A DNA stretch of 64,000 bases from Bombilactobacillus bombi (lineage in GTDB: Bacteria; Bacillota; Bacilli; Lactobacillales; Lactobacillaceae): positions 1-64,000 of the forward strand of contig NZ_SCHP01000004.1 of NCBI RefSeq assembly GCF_013607485.1, read 5' to 3'. Shown in pieces: positions 34,864 through 45,620 of the stretch; positions within the stretch are counted from its first letter, which is position 1; every line of letters starts with the position of its first letter. The notes below the pieces were generated by a model. The model was not told the DNA's origin. It searched no databases and saw only the letters and a list, made by a program, of their open reading frames with translations. The translations under genes and the position numbers were made by a program.

Positions 34864-35971
34864 ATTACAGACATTAACGCAAAAATTAGTAGCGAACGCC
34901 TCTTGGCCGCAATATTTGGGCCTTCATTATCAACCAAAAATTTTTGAATTGCCAGCTTTAACGCAGACTAGTTGGCACTGGCAGGCTAGTAAGGCAACTT
35001 TAGCTCAAATTCAGCAGGCCGGAGGCCGCATTCAACGCTTAAATGAGCAGACAAATTGTGACTTATTGATGAATCTGGTGATTAATAACAGTCAGAATCG
35101 GTTCTTGGTAGAACACTTTCAACATTCTTTGATGGGATTAGAAATTTTTATACCAGATAATGTGACTATTACAGCACCCTTAAAATTGTTTGTTACTATT
35201 GAAGAATCAATTAATAGTACCCTAACATTATTGTTGCATGTGGGACAAAATAGTCAGCTATCTTTACAGATACAATGCAGTTATGGATCCCGGGTGCAAC
35301 ATGTTAGTGTGGTAGTTGCTGGTGAAATTGCTAATAATAGTCATATAAGATTGACCAATGTTTGGCAAAGTCTTCAAACTCTAAATTTGTCTTTTATAGG
35401 GAATTTAACCGCTAGTGCCGACAGCCAGTGTGCTTGGACACTTATTCCCCACAATCGTGGGCAAATGTTAGGACAAGCAGATATTGATTTAAAAGCAGCT
35501 GGCAGTCAAGCTGAGCTGAACGTTTTGCGTATTGCGGGAAAAGATACTACTGTAAATTTACAGGGGTGTATCAACCATCAGGCACCCCATACCACTAGTC
35601 ATATTAATATGCGTGGCGTTTTAATGGATAATTCCCAAATTAATTTTACAAGTATCGGTAAAATTGCTCATGGCGCTCATGGCGCTAATGTTACCCAAGA
35701 AAGCCGATTGATGACTCTTGGCAAACAAGCTCTGGGCAGTGTTAATCCACTTTTATTAATTGATGAAAATGATGTCCAGGCGGGGCACGCTGCTAGTGTG
35801 GGGCGCTATAATGAAGAACAATTATATTACTTATTGAGCCGTGGTCTAACGATGGCGCAAGCACAGCAAATTTTAGTTTTAAATTTTATTAATCCAATTT
35901 TTAAGGATATAGATCGATCGCTCCAGCAGGAAGTTTTACAATATTTTATTCAAGCAAGTACTGAGGTCTAA
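34856..35971 (+). CDS. sufD: Fe-S assembly scaffold protein SufD
   Basis: A 371-residue SufBD-family protein, with the C-terminal beta-helix (MRGVLMDNSQINFTSIGKIAHGAHG, pieces), NPLLLIDENDVQAGHAASVG and EEQLYYLLSRGLTMAQAQQIL. ATG 34856 lies inside the sufC stop (ATGAATGA), with AAGGAA upstream. Confidence 0.93.
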   Translation: MNELQTLTQKLVANASWPQYLGLHYQPKIFELPALTQTSWHWQASKATLAQIQQAGGRIQRLNEQTNCDLLMNLVINNSQNRFLVEHFQHSLMGLEIFIPDNVTITAPLKLFVTIEESINSTLTLLLHVGQNSQLSLQIQCSYGSRVQHVSVVVAGEIANNSHIRLTNVWQSLQTLNLSFIGNLTASADSQCAWTLIPHNRGQMLGQADIDLKAAGSQAELNVLRIAGKDTTVNLQGCINHQAPHTTSHINMRGVLMDNSQINFTSIGKIAHGAHGANVTQESRLMTLGKQALGSVNPLLLIDENDVQAGHAASVGRYNEEQLYYLLSRGLTMAQAQQILVLNFINPIFKDIDRSLQQEVLQYFIQASTEV

Positions 35972-35974
35972 AAA

Positions 35975-37150
35975 GTGACAAATTATGGTAGTACAGCCTA
36001 TTTAGATAATGCCGCGACAAGTCCGACGCCACCAGAAGTTATTAAAGCTCTTGAACAATATTATGAACAGCAAAAAGTCAATGTACATCGGGGAATGTAT
36101 CAGCTAAGTGCCCAAGTAACGCAACAATATGAATCTGTCCGTGTACAAGTCGCTCATTTTATCAAGGCAGCCTCGGAGCAAGAAATTATTTTTACAGCGG
36201 GGGCAACCGCTGCTTTAAATTTAGTTGCTTTTGGCTATGGGCTGTCACACTTACAGGCTGGTGATGAAATTCTAGTTAGTGTTCTTGAACATCATTCAAA
36301 TTTGGTTCCTTGGCAGCAATTAGCCCGTTTAACCGGTGCTAAGTTGCGTTTTATTGGTATTAATGTTGCTGGAAACTTAGACCAAGCCCAATTGTTCAGT
36401 TTATTAAATTCGCATACAAAAATTGTAAGTTTAACCTTATTGTCGAATGTTTTAGGTAATTATCTTGAGATCGCCAAAATTGCTCCACGTGTTCATGCTG
36501 TGGGGGCTATTTTAGTAGTTGATGCAGCTCAAGCAGTTGCGCATTTGCCAATTGCTGTTCAACAATTACAAGCAGATTTTCTAGCTTTTTCAGGTCATAA
36601 AATGTTTGGCCCCACAGGCGTTGGGGTGCTTTATGGCCGAGCAGCATTATTACGGCAAATGCAGCCTACTAGTTTTGGCGGTGAAATGATTGAACAAGTA
36701 AATTATCAAGGAGCGACTTTTTTGCCGGCACCGCAAAAATTTGAGGCGGGAACACCTAATATTGCAGGAGTTTTAGGCTTGGGAGCGGCAATTAGTTATT
36801 TAGAGCAAATTGGGTTTGCCAAAATTAAACAACAAGAGCAGCTATTGATGCAGCAATTGCTAACAGGCTTGCTAGAAATTGGTGGTATTCAGGTTTATGG
36901 ATCTCAAAGGCCTGAGGATCATATTGGTGTTGTCAGTTTTAATCTGGATACCATTCATGCCCATGATGTTGCGACAATTCTTGATACTTTTGGAGTAGCA
37001 GTTCGAGCGGGTCATCAATGTGCTCAGCCCTTAATGCGGACTTTAGGTGTGGAAAGTGTAGTGCGCGCTAGTCTTGCTTTTACGAATCAAAAACAAGACA
37101 TTCAACGTTTATTACAAGCGATTCTGGCAGTAAAGGAGATTTTATCATGA
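35975..37150 (+). CDS. sufS: Cysteine desulfurase SufS
   Basis: A 391-residue PLP enzyme giving persulfide sulfur. PLP Lys in FSGHKMFGPTGVG; catalytic Cys in RAGHQCAQPLM near the C-terminus; N-terminal YLDNAATSPTPPEV. GTG 35975 start, 3 bases after sufD. Overlaps sufU by 4 bases. Confidence 0.94.
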   Translation: MTNYGSTAYLDNAATSPTPPEVIKALEQYYEQQKVNVHRGMYQLSAQVTQQYESVRVQVAHFIKAASEQEIIFTAGATAALNLVAFGYGLSHLQAGDEILVSVLEHHSNLVPWQQLARLTGAKLRFIGINVAGNLDQAQLFSLLNSHTKIVSLTLLSNVLGNYLEIAKIAPRVHAVGAILVVDAAQAVAHLPIAVQQLQADFLAFSGHKMFGPTGVGVLYGRAALLRQMQPTSFGGEMIEQVNYQGATFLPAPQKFEAGTPNIAGVLGLGAAISYLEQIGFAKIKQQEQLLMQQLLTGLLEIGGIQVYGSQRPEDHIGVVSFNLDTIHAHDVATILDTFGVAVRAGHQCAQPLMRTLGVESVVRASLAFTNQKQDIQRLLQAILAVKEILS

Positions 37151-37584
37151 TAGATGTACGCCAGTTATATCAACGAATTATTTTAGAGCATGCGCATCAC
37201 CCCCATCATTTTGGTATACTTGATGACTATAATTACCAGCAAGTTTTACATAATCCTGATTGTGGCGATACGATTGTTGTATTTGCACAGATTAATGATC
37301 AGATCTTGCAGCAAGTGAGTTTTAAAGGGGAAGGCTGTATCATCAGTCAGGCATCTGCCAGTATGATGACTGATATTGTGATTGCGCAAGATTTAGCTGC
37401 TATTCACCAGTCTATTAGTGATTTTCAACAATTAATTATGGGGAAATTGTCAGCTTCCAAGAAATTAGGGGATGCTATAGTTTTTAGTAACTTGCAGCAA
37501 TTTCCGACGCGTGTCCGCTGTGCTGCTTTAGCTTGGCATGCACTGCAGGCAATTATTGAGGAGGCCCAACATGGAAAAGTCTGA
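37147..37584 (+). CDS. sufU: Zn-dependent sulfurtransferase SufU
   Basis: A 145-residue IscU-like protein of Gram-positive type. Three Cys ligands: NPDCGD, GEGCIIS and RVRCAALAW; Asp next to the first Cys is also typical. It relays sulfur from SufS. ATGA overlap with sufS; its end overlaps sufB by 14 bases. Confidence 0.93.
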   Translation: MIDVRQLYQRIILEHAHHPHHFGILDDYNYQQVLHNPDCGDTIVVFAQINDQILQQVSFKGEGCIISQASASMMTDIVIAQDLAAIHQSISDFQQLIMGKLSASKKLGDAIVFSNLQQFPTRVRCAALAWHALQAIIEEAQHGKV

Positions 37585-38974
37585 AATACCCGCAGTTAGA
37601 AATAATAATGAACGTGGCACTAGTGATAATTTTCAGCCACTTTTTTCGACAGGTGTTGGTATTAATGAAGCGACCATTAAACAAATCTCTCAAGCTAAAC
37701 ATGAACCTGCGTGGATGCTGGGATTGCGTCTGAAAGCTTATCAAATTTATTTGCAAAAGCCTTTGCCTAGTTATGGACCAAATTTATCTAATATTGATTT
37801 GGATCATATTAAATATTTTCAAAGAGCTACTGACCATGTGGCACGTAAATGGGATGAAGTGCCAGCCACTATTAAGCAAACCTTTGAACGGCTTGGAGTT
37901 CCTGAGGCTGAGCGGCAATATTTGGCCGGTTCTGCTGCACAATATGAATCTGAAGCTGTTTATCGTAATTTAAAACATGATTTAGAAGCACAAGGCATTA
38001 TTTTTATGGACACGGATACTGCTCTCCAAAATCATTCAGAGCTAGTACGGCAATACTTTGGTAAGTTGGTTTCAGCTGATGATAATAAATTTGCTGCCTT
38101 AAATACGGCAGTTTGGTCAGGTGGGACTTTTTTATATGTGCCCAAAAATGTGCATGCTGATGTCCCAATTCAAAGTTATTTTCGTATTAATGCTGGGCGG
38201 ACGGGGCAATTTGAGCGCACCTTAATTATTGTTGATGAAGGTGGCAGTGTTAACTATGTAGAAGGCTGTACGGCGCCTAATTATTCTGAGGATAGTTTGC
38301 ATGCAGCGGTGGTTGAAGTTTTTGTTAAAAAGGGGGGCTATTGCCGCTATACAACTATTCAAAATTGGTCAACTAACGTTTATAGTCTAGAAACTAAACG
38401 GGCTCAAGCCCAAGCTCATAGTACAATGGAATGGGTTGATGGTAATTTAGGCTCAAAGGTTACTATGAAATATCCTAGTATTTATTTGGCTGGGGAAGGC
38501 TCTAGCGGGTCCATGTTGTCCATTGCTGCTGCTGGAGAAAATATGCATCAAGATACTGGAGCCAAGATGATTCATCTAGCACCGCAAACGCGTAGTTCAA
38601 TTGTTTCCAAATCTATTTGTCATGACGGGGGTCGTGCTGATTATCGCGGTTTAATTAAATATGCTTCCACAGCTGCCCAAGCTCAAGCGCATGTTGAGTG
38701 TGATACCATTTTAATGGATAATAAAAGTTCCAGTGATACTTTCCCAGTAAATGAAATTGCTACTAGTGATGGAACAATTGAACACGAAGCCCGAGTATCG
38801 AAAGTTTCAGAAGAGCAGTTGTATTATCTGCAAAGTCGTGGAATTGATGAAGCAACCGCTACTCAATTAATTGTTATGGGATTTTTGGAGCCTTTTACTA
38901 AGCAATTACCAATGGAATATGCGGTTGAATTAAATCGCCTTATTCAATTTCAAATGGAAGGTAGTATTGGTTAG
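37571..38974 (+). CDS. sufB: Fe-S assembly scaffold protein SufB
   Basis: 467 residues of the SufB type: TAVWSGGTFLYVPKNVHADVPIQSYFRIN (pieces), VEGCTAPNYSEDSLHAAVVE, KSICHDGGRADYRGLIKY and the C-terminal EEQLYYLQSRGIDEATATQLIVMGF. ATG 37571 is chosen (MEKSEIP) because GAGGAGG is just upstream. Last gene of the operon. Confidence 0.94.
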   Translation: MEKSEIPAVRNNNERGTSDNFQPLFSTGVGINEATIKQISQAKHEPAWMLGLRLKAYQIYLQKPLPSYGPNLSNIDLDHIKYFQRATDHVARKWDEVPATIKQTFERLGVPEAERQYLAGSAAQYESEAVYRNLKHDLEAQGIIFMDTDTALQNHSELVRQYFGKLVSADDNKFAALNTAVWSGGTFLYVPKNVHADVPIQSYFRINAGRTGQFERTLIIVDEGGSVNYVEGCTAPNYSEDSLHAAVVEVFVKKGGYCRYTTIQNWSTNVYSLETKRAQAQAHSTMEWVDGNLGSKVTMKYPSIYLAGEGSSGSMLSIAAAGENMHQDTGAKMIHLAPQTRSSIVSKSICHDGGRADYRGLIKYASTAAQAQAHVECDTILMDNKSSSDTFPVNEIATSDGTIEHEARVSKVSEEQLYYLQSRGIDEATATQLIVMGFLEPFTKQLPMEYAVELNRLIQFQMEGSIG

Positions 38975-39119
38975 CAATAGATATTTAATAGTAGAAAATG
39001 GAAAAGTATATTAAATTTGGAACTTACTTTTACATTAAATAATAAGATTGAGATATAACGATTTTTAATTATTGTAATACTTTTTGTTATATGCTGAATT
39101 TGAAAGTGAGATAAAAATC

Positions 39120-39905
39120 ATGTATCAGGATCTTCAAGGCAAAGTTGCTGTGATTACTGGAAGTTCACGAGGAATTGGTCGCTCAATTGCAGAACGTCTT
39201 GCTAAAGAAGGTATGCAAGTAGTTGTTAATTATCATTCCAATAGTGAAGAAGCCCAAGAAGTGATTAATTATATTCAAGACCAGGGAGGTCAAGCTATTG
39301 CCCAACAGGGCGATGTTTCGCTAGAAGATGACGTCCAATCCCTGTTACGGACAGCTTTGCATGAATTTGGGCGTTTAGACTTGTGGGTTAATAATGCTGG
39401 CGTTGAAAATTATCAACCTACTGAAAGAATGTCATTAAATGAATGGCAAAAAGTCATTGATATTAATCTTAATGGACTCTTTTTGGGTTCAATGGCTGCC
39501 ATTCGGCACTTTCTCAAAAATAATCAGTATGGCAATGTCATTAATATTTCTTCAGTACATGAACGGATTCCCTGGCCTGGATTTACAAATTATGCCGTTT
39601 CTAAAAGTGGTGCAAAGATGTTTACCAAAACAATTGCCTTAGAATATTCTAAAAGAAAGATTAGGGTTAATGCCATTGCCCCTGGTGCAATTGATACCCC
39701 GATTAATGCGGAAAAGTTAGCGGATGCTACTAGTCAACAAGAGACTATTGATTTAATTCCAATGGCTCGTATCGGCAAAACACAGGAAGTAGCGGCCGCT
39801 GCTGCATGGCTCGCATCCCAAGAATCTAGCTATGTCACAGGAGAAACGATTTTTGTTGATGGGGGAATGACTTTATATCCTTCATTTGCTGAAGGTAAGG
39901 GATAA
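39120..39905 (+). CDS. Short-chain dehydrogenase, glucose 1-dehydrogenase-like
   Basis: A 261-residue classical SDR. Cofactor motif TGSSRGIG, NNAG motif in VNNAGVENY, catalytic Ser in NISSVHE, and Tyr-Lys in NYAVSKSG; C-terminal ETIFVDGGMTLYPSFAEG resembles Bacillus-type glucose 1-dehydrogenases. Substrate unproven. ATG 39120 start, moderate ribosome binding site. Monocistronic; a weak hairpin follows at 39960. Confidence 0.85.
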   Translation: MYQDLQGKVAVITGSSRGIGRSIAERLAKEGMQVVVNYHSNSEEAQEVINYIQDQGGQAIAQQGDVSLEDDVQSLLRTALHEFGRLDLWVNNAGVENYQPTERMSLNEWQKVIDINLNGLFLGSMAAIRHFLKNNQYGNVINISSVHERIPWPGFTNYAVSKSGAKMFTKTIALEYSKRKIRVNAIAPGAIDTPINAEKLADATSQQETIDLIPMARIGKTQEVAAAAAWLASQESSYVTGETIFVDGGMTLYPSFAEGKG

Positions 39906-39959
39906 TAACGAGCATTTTTAATTAAGTAAATTTGAATTTTATTATTTATATGAGAACTG

Positions 39960-39989
39960 AGGCGATATTTAGCGTCTTGATTCTTTTTT
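39960..39989 (+). terminator. Weak terminator after the SDR gene
   Basis: AGGCG ... CGTCT stem (one G-U pair) followed by a T-rich run. Confidence 0.5.
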
Positions 39990-40274
39990 ATTCAAAGGGA
40001 ATATAGGCATTTTTAAACCAAATAAAAAGCATAGTTTATCTGGATGTTACAACCAATTAGCGGCTATTATAATGAAAAAATAGACTTTGAACTTATAGTA
40101 AATAAATTATAAGCGTAAGTGATATATAATTCTAAATTTCCACTGTTGATGAATCTTGATAAGATTGAATAATACATATAAATATTAAACACTTATTTCA
40201 CAATCTAAAATGGTATAACTAAATATACTTAATCCAATAATGGTATTTACAAATTGGGCTTTTGTGCAGATTAA
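39990..40274. other. AT-rich intergenic DNA
   Basis: No ORF with a ribosome binding site, no strong hairpin and no repeat was seen between the SDR terminator and the glpK promoter. Confidence 0.6.
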
Positions 40275-40323
40275 TTGACTTTTAGACAGTGATAAGTTAA
40301 TTTTAAATAAGTAAACGATTACA
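40275..40323 (+). promoter_or_regulatory. glpK promoter with cre-like site
   Basis: -35 TTGACT (40275-40280), 17-bp spacer, -10 TAATTT (40298-40303), then AGTAAACGATTACA (40310-40323), one mismatch from the cre consensus, over the expected start site. Fits CcpA repression of glycerol use. Confidence 0.6.
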
Positions 40324-40338
40324 ATATAAGGGCATTAA

Positions 40339-41850
<1,512 letters not shown>

Positions 41851-42222
41851 GGGTGACAATAAAAATTAAGAACTCTTAAAAAATCTTAATCATTAATTAC
41901 AAATCATATACTCGCTACCTGAAATTAGTTAAAGCAATATATCCAGTTTTTTTAATGTACTAAACTGGATTAAGAATTCTTGATATTTCAGTTATTATTG
42001 TTCAATTACCTGATTCTAAAAAAATATAAATATCTGATAAACGTCCTCTCTAAAAAGTCCGAGAAAAATTTATGGCGATATACTCAAATGAATTTCCCAA
42101 AAATGTCCCAACAAGTATTTTATCAAGCATAGATTTCAATGTTTTTACTTGAAATTATTAAAAATAAGTACGATTATCAAGCAATTTCAACTGATTATTT
42201 AAAAAGTTAGGATGGTCAATGA
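41851..42222. other. Intergenic region with possible gene debris
   Basis: Holds a hairpin (arms ATCCAGTTT at 41941 and AAACTGGAT at 41962) without a T run, and, from about 42090 to 42210, two short in-line frames split by a stop (MSQQVFYQA; MFLLEIIKNKYDYQAISTDY) that may be relics of a small gene. No intact gene seen. Confidence 0.4.
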
Positions 42223-42942
42223 ATGAATAGCTCAATAACAATGCAATTACTAGGAGAATTTTTGGGAACAACAATTTTAATTTTATTAGGTGATGGTGTA
42301 GTAGCCGGTGTTAATTTAAAAAAATCTAAATCTAACAATGCTGGTTGGCTAGCCATTACCTTAGGATGGGGCTTGGCGGTTACTTTTGGTGTATATTTCG
42401 TTGCTTGGATGAGTCCCGGACATTTAAATCCAGCAGTCTCATTAGCTATGGCAATTGCCGGCAAACTCTCGTGGAATTTAGTAGTTCCATATATGATCGC
42501 TCAAATATTAGGTGGGATTTTAGGAGCAATATTAGTATGGCTGAGCTATTATCCTCATTGGCAGGAAACCGAAGATTCTACTACTATTTTGAGTATTTTC
42601 AGTACTACTCCTGCTATAAGAAGCTATAGCGCTAATTTCTTTGTTGAATTAGTGGGCACTTTTGTTTTAGTTTATGGATTATTAGCTTTTACTAAGGGTA
42701 ACTTTGTTAGTGGCCTTAATCCAATTGTTGCGGGTCTTTTAATTACTGTTATTGGGATTTCTTTAGGTGGACCCACCGGTTATGCCATTAATCCTGCACG
42801 TGATTTGGGGCCGCGAATTGCCCACCAAATATTGCCGATTGCTAATAAGGGAGGATCTGATTGGGCATATAGCTGGGTTCCTGTTTTAGGACCGTTAGGT
42901 GGTGGTGTTTTAGCAGCTTGGTTATTTAATATCTTGAGATAA
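42223..42942 (+). CDS. glpF: Glycerol uptake facilitator (aquaglyceroporin) GlpF
   Basis: A 239-residue MIP-family channel with both NPA boxes: HLNPAVSLAMA and AINPARDLGPR; the residue after the second NPA region (Asp) is typical of glycerol channels. Six helices, normal length. ATG 42223. Own hairpin terminator at 43052. Works with GlpK, which traps glycerol. Confidence 0.93.
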   Translation: MNSSITMQLLGEFLGTTILILLGDGVVAGVNLKKSKSNNAGWLAITLGWGLAVTFGVYFVAWMSPGHLNPAVSLAMAIAGKLSWNLVVPYMIAQILGGILGAILVWLSYYPHWQETEDSTTILSIFSTTPAIRSYSANFFVELVGTFVLVYGLLAFTKGNFVSGLNPIVAGLLITVIGISLGGPTGYAINPARDLGPRIAHQILPIANKGGSDWAYSWVPVLGPLGGGVLAAWLFNILR

Positions 42943-43051
42943 TAAATAATTGCTTATTAATATTCGAAATTTAGTATTTAAAAGAAGAATGCTACTTTAC
43001 TATTAAGTCGAACTACAGGCGTGTGAACCTCATTAACAATTAATATTAATT

Positions 43052-43092
43052 AAGGAGTTAGGATTTATTCTCGTCCCAACTCCTTGTTATTT
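43052..43092 (+). terminator. Terminator of glpF
   Basis: AAGGAGTTaGGA ... TCCcAACTCCTT stem followed by GTTATTT; weak T run. Confidence 0.65.
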
Positions 43093-43266
43093 GATCGATT
43101 TATTGCTAGTAAATAATACAGTAAGATTTCTTTTAATATTAGATCTATAAAATACCTAATGAAAAATTATATTACAAAGATAACCAATAATGGACACTCA
43201 CTTAGTTGCCATACATTAATAGATGTTGTCTTGCACATGTATTTTGTTTTTAGAATTATTTCTAAC

Positions 43267-43297
43267 TTGACTTAGAGTATACTTTAAGGATTATTCT
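43267..43297 (+). promoter_or_regulatory. MerR-family-type promoter with 19-bp spacer
   Basis: -35 TTGACT (43267-43272), spacer of 19 bp, -10 TATTCT (43292-43297). The spacer is filled by the near-palindrome CTTAGAGTA-TACTTTAAG (43271-43288). A 19-bp spacer with an internal dyad is the signature of MerR-family activation, and the sequence resembles AdhR-type operators. No merR gene is nearby. Confidence 0.65.
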
Positions 43298-43327
43298 GAA
43301 TTTACATTAAAAGTGGAGGTAATGATG

Positions 43328-43645
43328 ATGGAAAAACAAACTGCTGGACAAGAACGTTTAGGTGATTTTGCACCACAATTTGCACATTTTAACGATGATA
43401 TTTTATTTGGTGAAGTCTGGAACCGAGAAGACAAGCTTTCTGCACATGATCGATCGATGATTACAATTGCTGCCTTAATCGCCACCGGTAATACAGAGCA
43501 GCTGGAAGCACATTTACATTTAGGCAAAAAAAACGGTATTACTAAAGATGAAATTGTTGAAGAGATTACTCAATTAGGTTTTTATACTGGATGGCCCCAT
43601 GCTTGGTCAGCATTTAATCGGGCTAAGGAAATTTGGAAAGATTAA
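43328..43645 (+). CDS. Carboxymuconolactone decarboxylase (CMD/AhpD-like) family protein
   Basis: A 105-residue all-helical protein with the CMD pattern: LSAHDRSMITIAALIATGNTEQLEAHLHLGKKNG (pieces) and EEITQLGFYTGWP. The AhpD-type CxxC redox pair is absent, so peroxidase-reductant activity is unlikely. Of three adjacent ATGs, 43328 has the best spacing from GGAGGT. In Firmicutes such genes are often under MerR/AdhR-type carbonyl-stress control, consistent with the promoter at 43267. Confidence 0.82.
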   Translation: MEKQTAGQERLGDFAPQFAHFNDDILFGEVWNREDKLSAHDRSMITIAALIATGNTEQLEAHLHLGKKNGITKDEIVEEITQLGFYTGWPHAWSAFNRAKEIWKD

Positions 43646-43686
43646 TAATAATTTTATTGTACCGATATACTTTTATGTAGAAAAAT

Positions 43687-43735
43687 AAAGACAGTTAATT
43701 TCTATTTTCTAAAGAAAATTAACTGTCTTTTTTGA
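43687..43735. terminator. Bidirectional terminator
   Basis: AAAGACAGTTAATTT ... AAATTAACTGTCTTT stem followed by TTT on the + strand and T-rich on the other. Between convergent genes ending at 43645 and 43796. Confidence 0.85.
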
Positions 43736-43795
43736 ATACAAACTTATTAATGTCCTTTTGTTATTAAAGTATAAGTTAGAATGATTTGAGACTTT

Positions 43796-44752
43796 TTATT
43801 CAATTATTTCATACTGATCATCCAATAAGGAAACTGCCATGCGAGGCAGTTTTTGAAGGATGATTTTTTTATTTTTAGTGACAAAAATTGCTCCATATAT
43901 ATCTGGACGGTCTTGAGCCCAATTTGTTAAAGGACCATCAGCGAAAAAGAGGCGTTCAGTTTCAATTTCGCCATCAATTGATTTTTGGGAAAAAATAGTC
44001 ACACTCGCAAGCTCATTATCGTGAGGATAACCAGTACGCGGATCCAAAATATGATGATAAGAATGGTTTTGAACCTCAAAATGACGCTCATAAATACCAC
44101 TAGTTACTGCTGAACAGGCTCCCCAATGCACTGCTGCAATTGCCTGTCCACGTTGCGCTTGCGGATCTTGAATACCAATCGACCACTGACCATTAGCATG
44201 TAGAGGAGAAGCACCCATTAATAATAAGTTACCACCTAAATCAATCATTCCCGCAGATTTGCCCAGAGCCAGCCAGTAGTCTTGAATACGATCAGCAATA
44301 TAGCCCTTCGCGATTGCTCCTAAATCTAGTTCCATACCATTTCGTTTTAAAAATACAGTTGAATTGTAATCATTTAAAATACAATCTGCTGGATTAGTTA
44401 GTTGCAGACGTTCTTGGATTTGTTCAGGAGTGGGGACATGAGCATTCGCAAAACCAATTCTCCAGAGTTTAACTAAGGGACCGATTAAAGCATTAAAACC
44501 AAAATTTTCTTGGCTAACTAAAATAGCTTTTTTTATTAGATTATAAGTAGCATCACTAACAACAACCGGATAATTTCCGGCTGCATGATTAATTTGCATC
44601 ACTTCTGATTGCGCTCGATTGACTGTAAATAGATCTTCGTAATATTTTATTAATTCATTAGTTTTATCCAGTTCTTGATGATAAGGATTACCAAAAAGTG
44701 TAAGGTTAATTAGAGTTCCTAAGCCATAATAACTTTTTTGAAGTCTACTCAT
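43796..44752 (-). CDS. apbE: FAD:protein FMN transferase (ApbE family)
   Basis: A 318-residue flavin transferase: EDLFTVNRAQSEVMQIN, DLGAIAKGYIADRI, MIDLGGNLLLMG and HHILDPRTGYPHDNELASVTI. The usual ADALSTALF segment is replaced by SIDGEIETERLFF, a lactobacillar-looking variant; the Mg-binding Asp and Thr appear kept but one residue further apart. No signal peptide, which fits a cytosolic target. The FMN_bind domain of the 28103 protein is the only target motif seen here. Second gene after the phosphatase, 8 bases apart. Confidence 0.88.
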   Translation of the reverse strand: MSRLQKSYYGLGTLINLTLFGNPYHQELDKTNELIKYYEDLFTVNRAQSEVMQINHAAGNYPVVVSDATYNLIKKAILVSQENFGFNALIGPLVKLWRIGFANAHVPTPEQIQERLQLTNPADCILNDYNSTVFLKRNGMELDLGAIAKGYIADRIQDYWLALGKSAGMIDLGGNLLLMGASPLHANGQWSIGIQDPQAQRGQAIAAVHWGACSAVTSGIYERHFEVQNHSYHHILDPRTGYPHDNELASVTIFSQKSIDGEIETERLFFADGPLTNWAQDRPDIYGAIFVTKNKKIILQKLPRMAVSLLDDQYEIIE

Positions 44753-44760
44753 AGTTACGC

Positions 44761-45420
44761 CTAGTCGATCAATTTGCGAGCATAATCAGTAACAATTGTT
44801 TGACCATCTTTACGCATAACCGTAGTCAGACTAGAGTTGGCTGGGCCTTCGTGAACTTTAAAAGAACCATCACCATATTTCATTGCAACTGATTGGATAG
44901 TTGTACCATGGCTGACTAATAAGATTTTGTCATTTTCATGAGCAATATTATCGAGATATTCAAAGCCAGTATTCAGACGTTGCCAGTATTCAGCAGCATT
45001 TTCTGCATTGTGAAAAGGATCGGCTTCTTTCATGTAATCCTTAACCTTGTCCAAACCAACTTTTTCTGCTGCCTCTTGAAAGCTTTTTAGTCCATGGGGC
45101 TTTAAGGTCATATACCAAGCTTCAGTGGAAAACATTCCTTCGAAATATCCATAAAATTCTTCCCTGAAGTTAAGTAATTTGGTAGGATGCAATTTGTTTT
45201 TATTAATATTCGCATCAGTAATGATTTGACAAGTATCAATTGCCCGACGCGCATCTGAAGAAAAAGCTGCTGCAAACGGAACATCTTTGAGCTTTTGGGC
45301 TGCCTGGCGTGCTACTGCTTCACCTTCAGGAGTTAGCGGGCTATCAGACCATCCTTGCATCTTGTTATAGCGATTAAACCATGTTTGACCATGACGTAGC
45401 ATGTAGATTGTATATGTCAT
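44761..45420 (-). CDS. Histidine phosphatase family protein (phosphoglycerate mutase-like)
   Basis: A 219-residue protein with catalytic LRHGQTWFN and a second His in VSHGTTIQS. The length and the insert (FRE EFYGYFEGMFSTEAWYMTLKP) fit broad-specificity phosphatases rather than glycolytic mutase. Two adjacent ATGs, 45423 and 45420; the latter has better spacing from GGAGG. Co-transcribed with apbE. Confidence 0.85.
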   Translation of the reverse strand: MTYTIYMLRHGQTWFNRYNKMQGWSDSPLTPEGEAVARQAAQKLKDVPFAAAFSSDARRAIDTCQIITDANINKNKLHPTKLLNFREEFYGYFEGMFSTEAWYMTLKPHGLKSFQEAAEKVGLDKVKDYMKEADPFHNAENAAEYWQRLNTGFEYLDNIAHENDKILLVSHGTTIQSVAMKYGDGSFKVHEGPANSSLTTVMRKDGQTIVTDYARKLID

Positions 45421-45528
45421 CATTTCAGCCTCCAAAAATATTTTTAAGTAATATTATTCTATTTATAATTTTACCAAATATTTACTGATATAAACGCTCA
45501 TAAATAAAAGTTATCACTTTCACAAAAT

Positions 45529-45588
45529 TTGACTATAAGCATTTGTGAATAATATATTTAAGTTAGCAATTAGATGGTAACGATTACA
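45529..45588 (+). promoter_or_regulatory. fumC promoter with cre-like site
   Basis: -35 TTGACT (45529-45534), 18-bp spacer, -10 TATATT (45553-45558). TGGTAACGATTACA (45575-45588) has two mismatches to the cre consensus and lies just downstream of the expected start. TTTGTGAA within the spacer is a Rex-like half-site only. Confidence 0.5.
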
Positions 45589-45620
45589 AAATTGCCAATA
45601 AAATAATGGAGGAACTAATT

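Noticed and set aside
45518-45549. Rex operator before fumC (TTTCACAAA ... TTTGTGAA)
   Set aside because: The half-sites point the wrong way (everted) and are about 15 bp apart; a Rex site is TTGTGAA-N4-TTCACAA.
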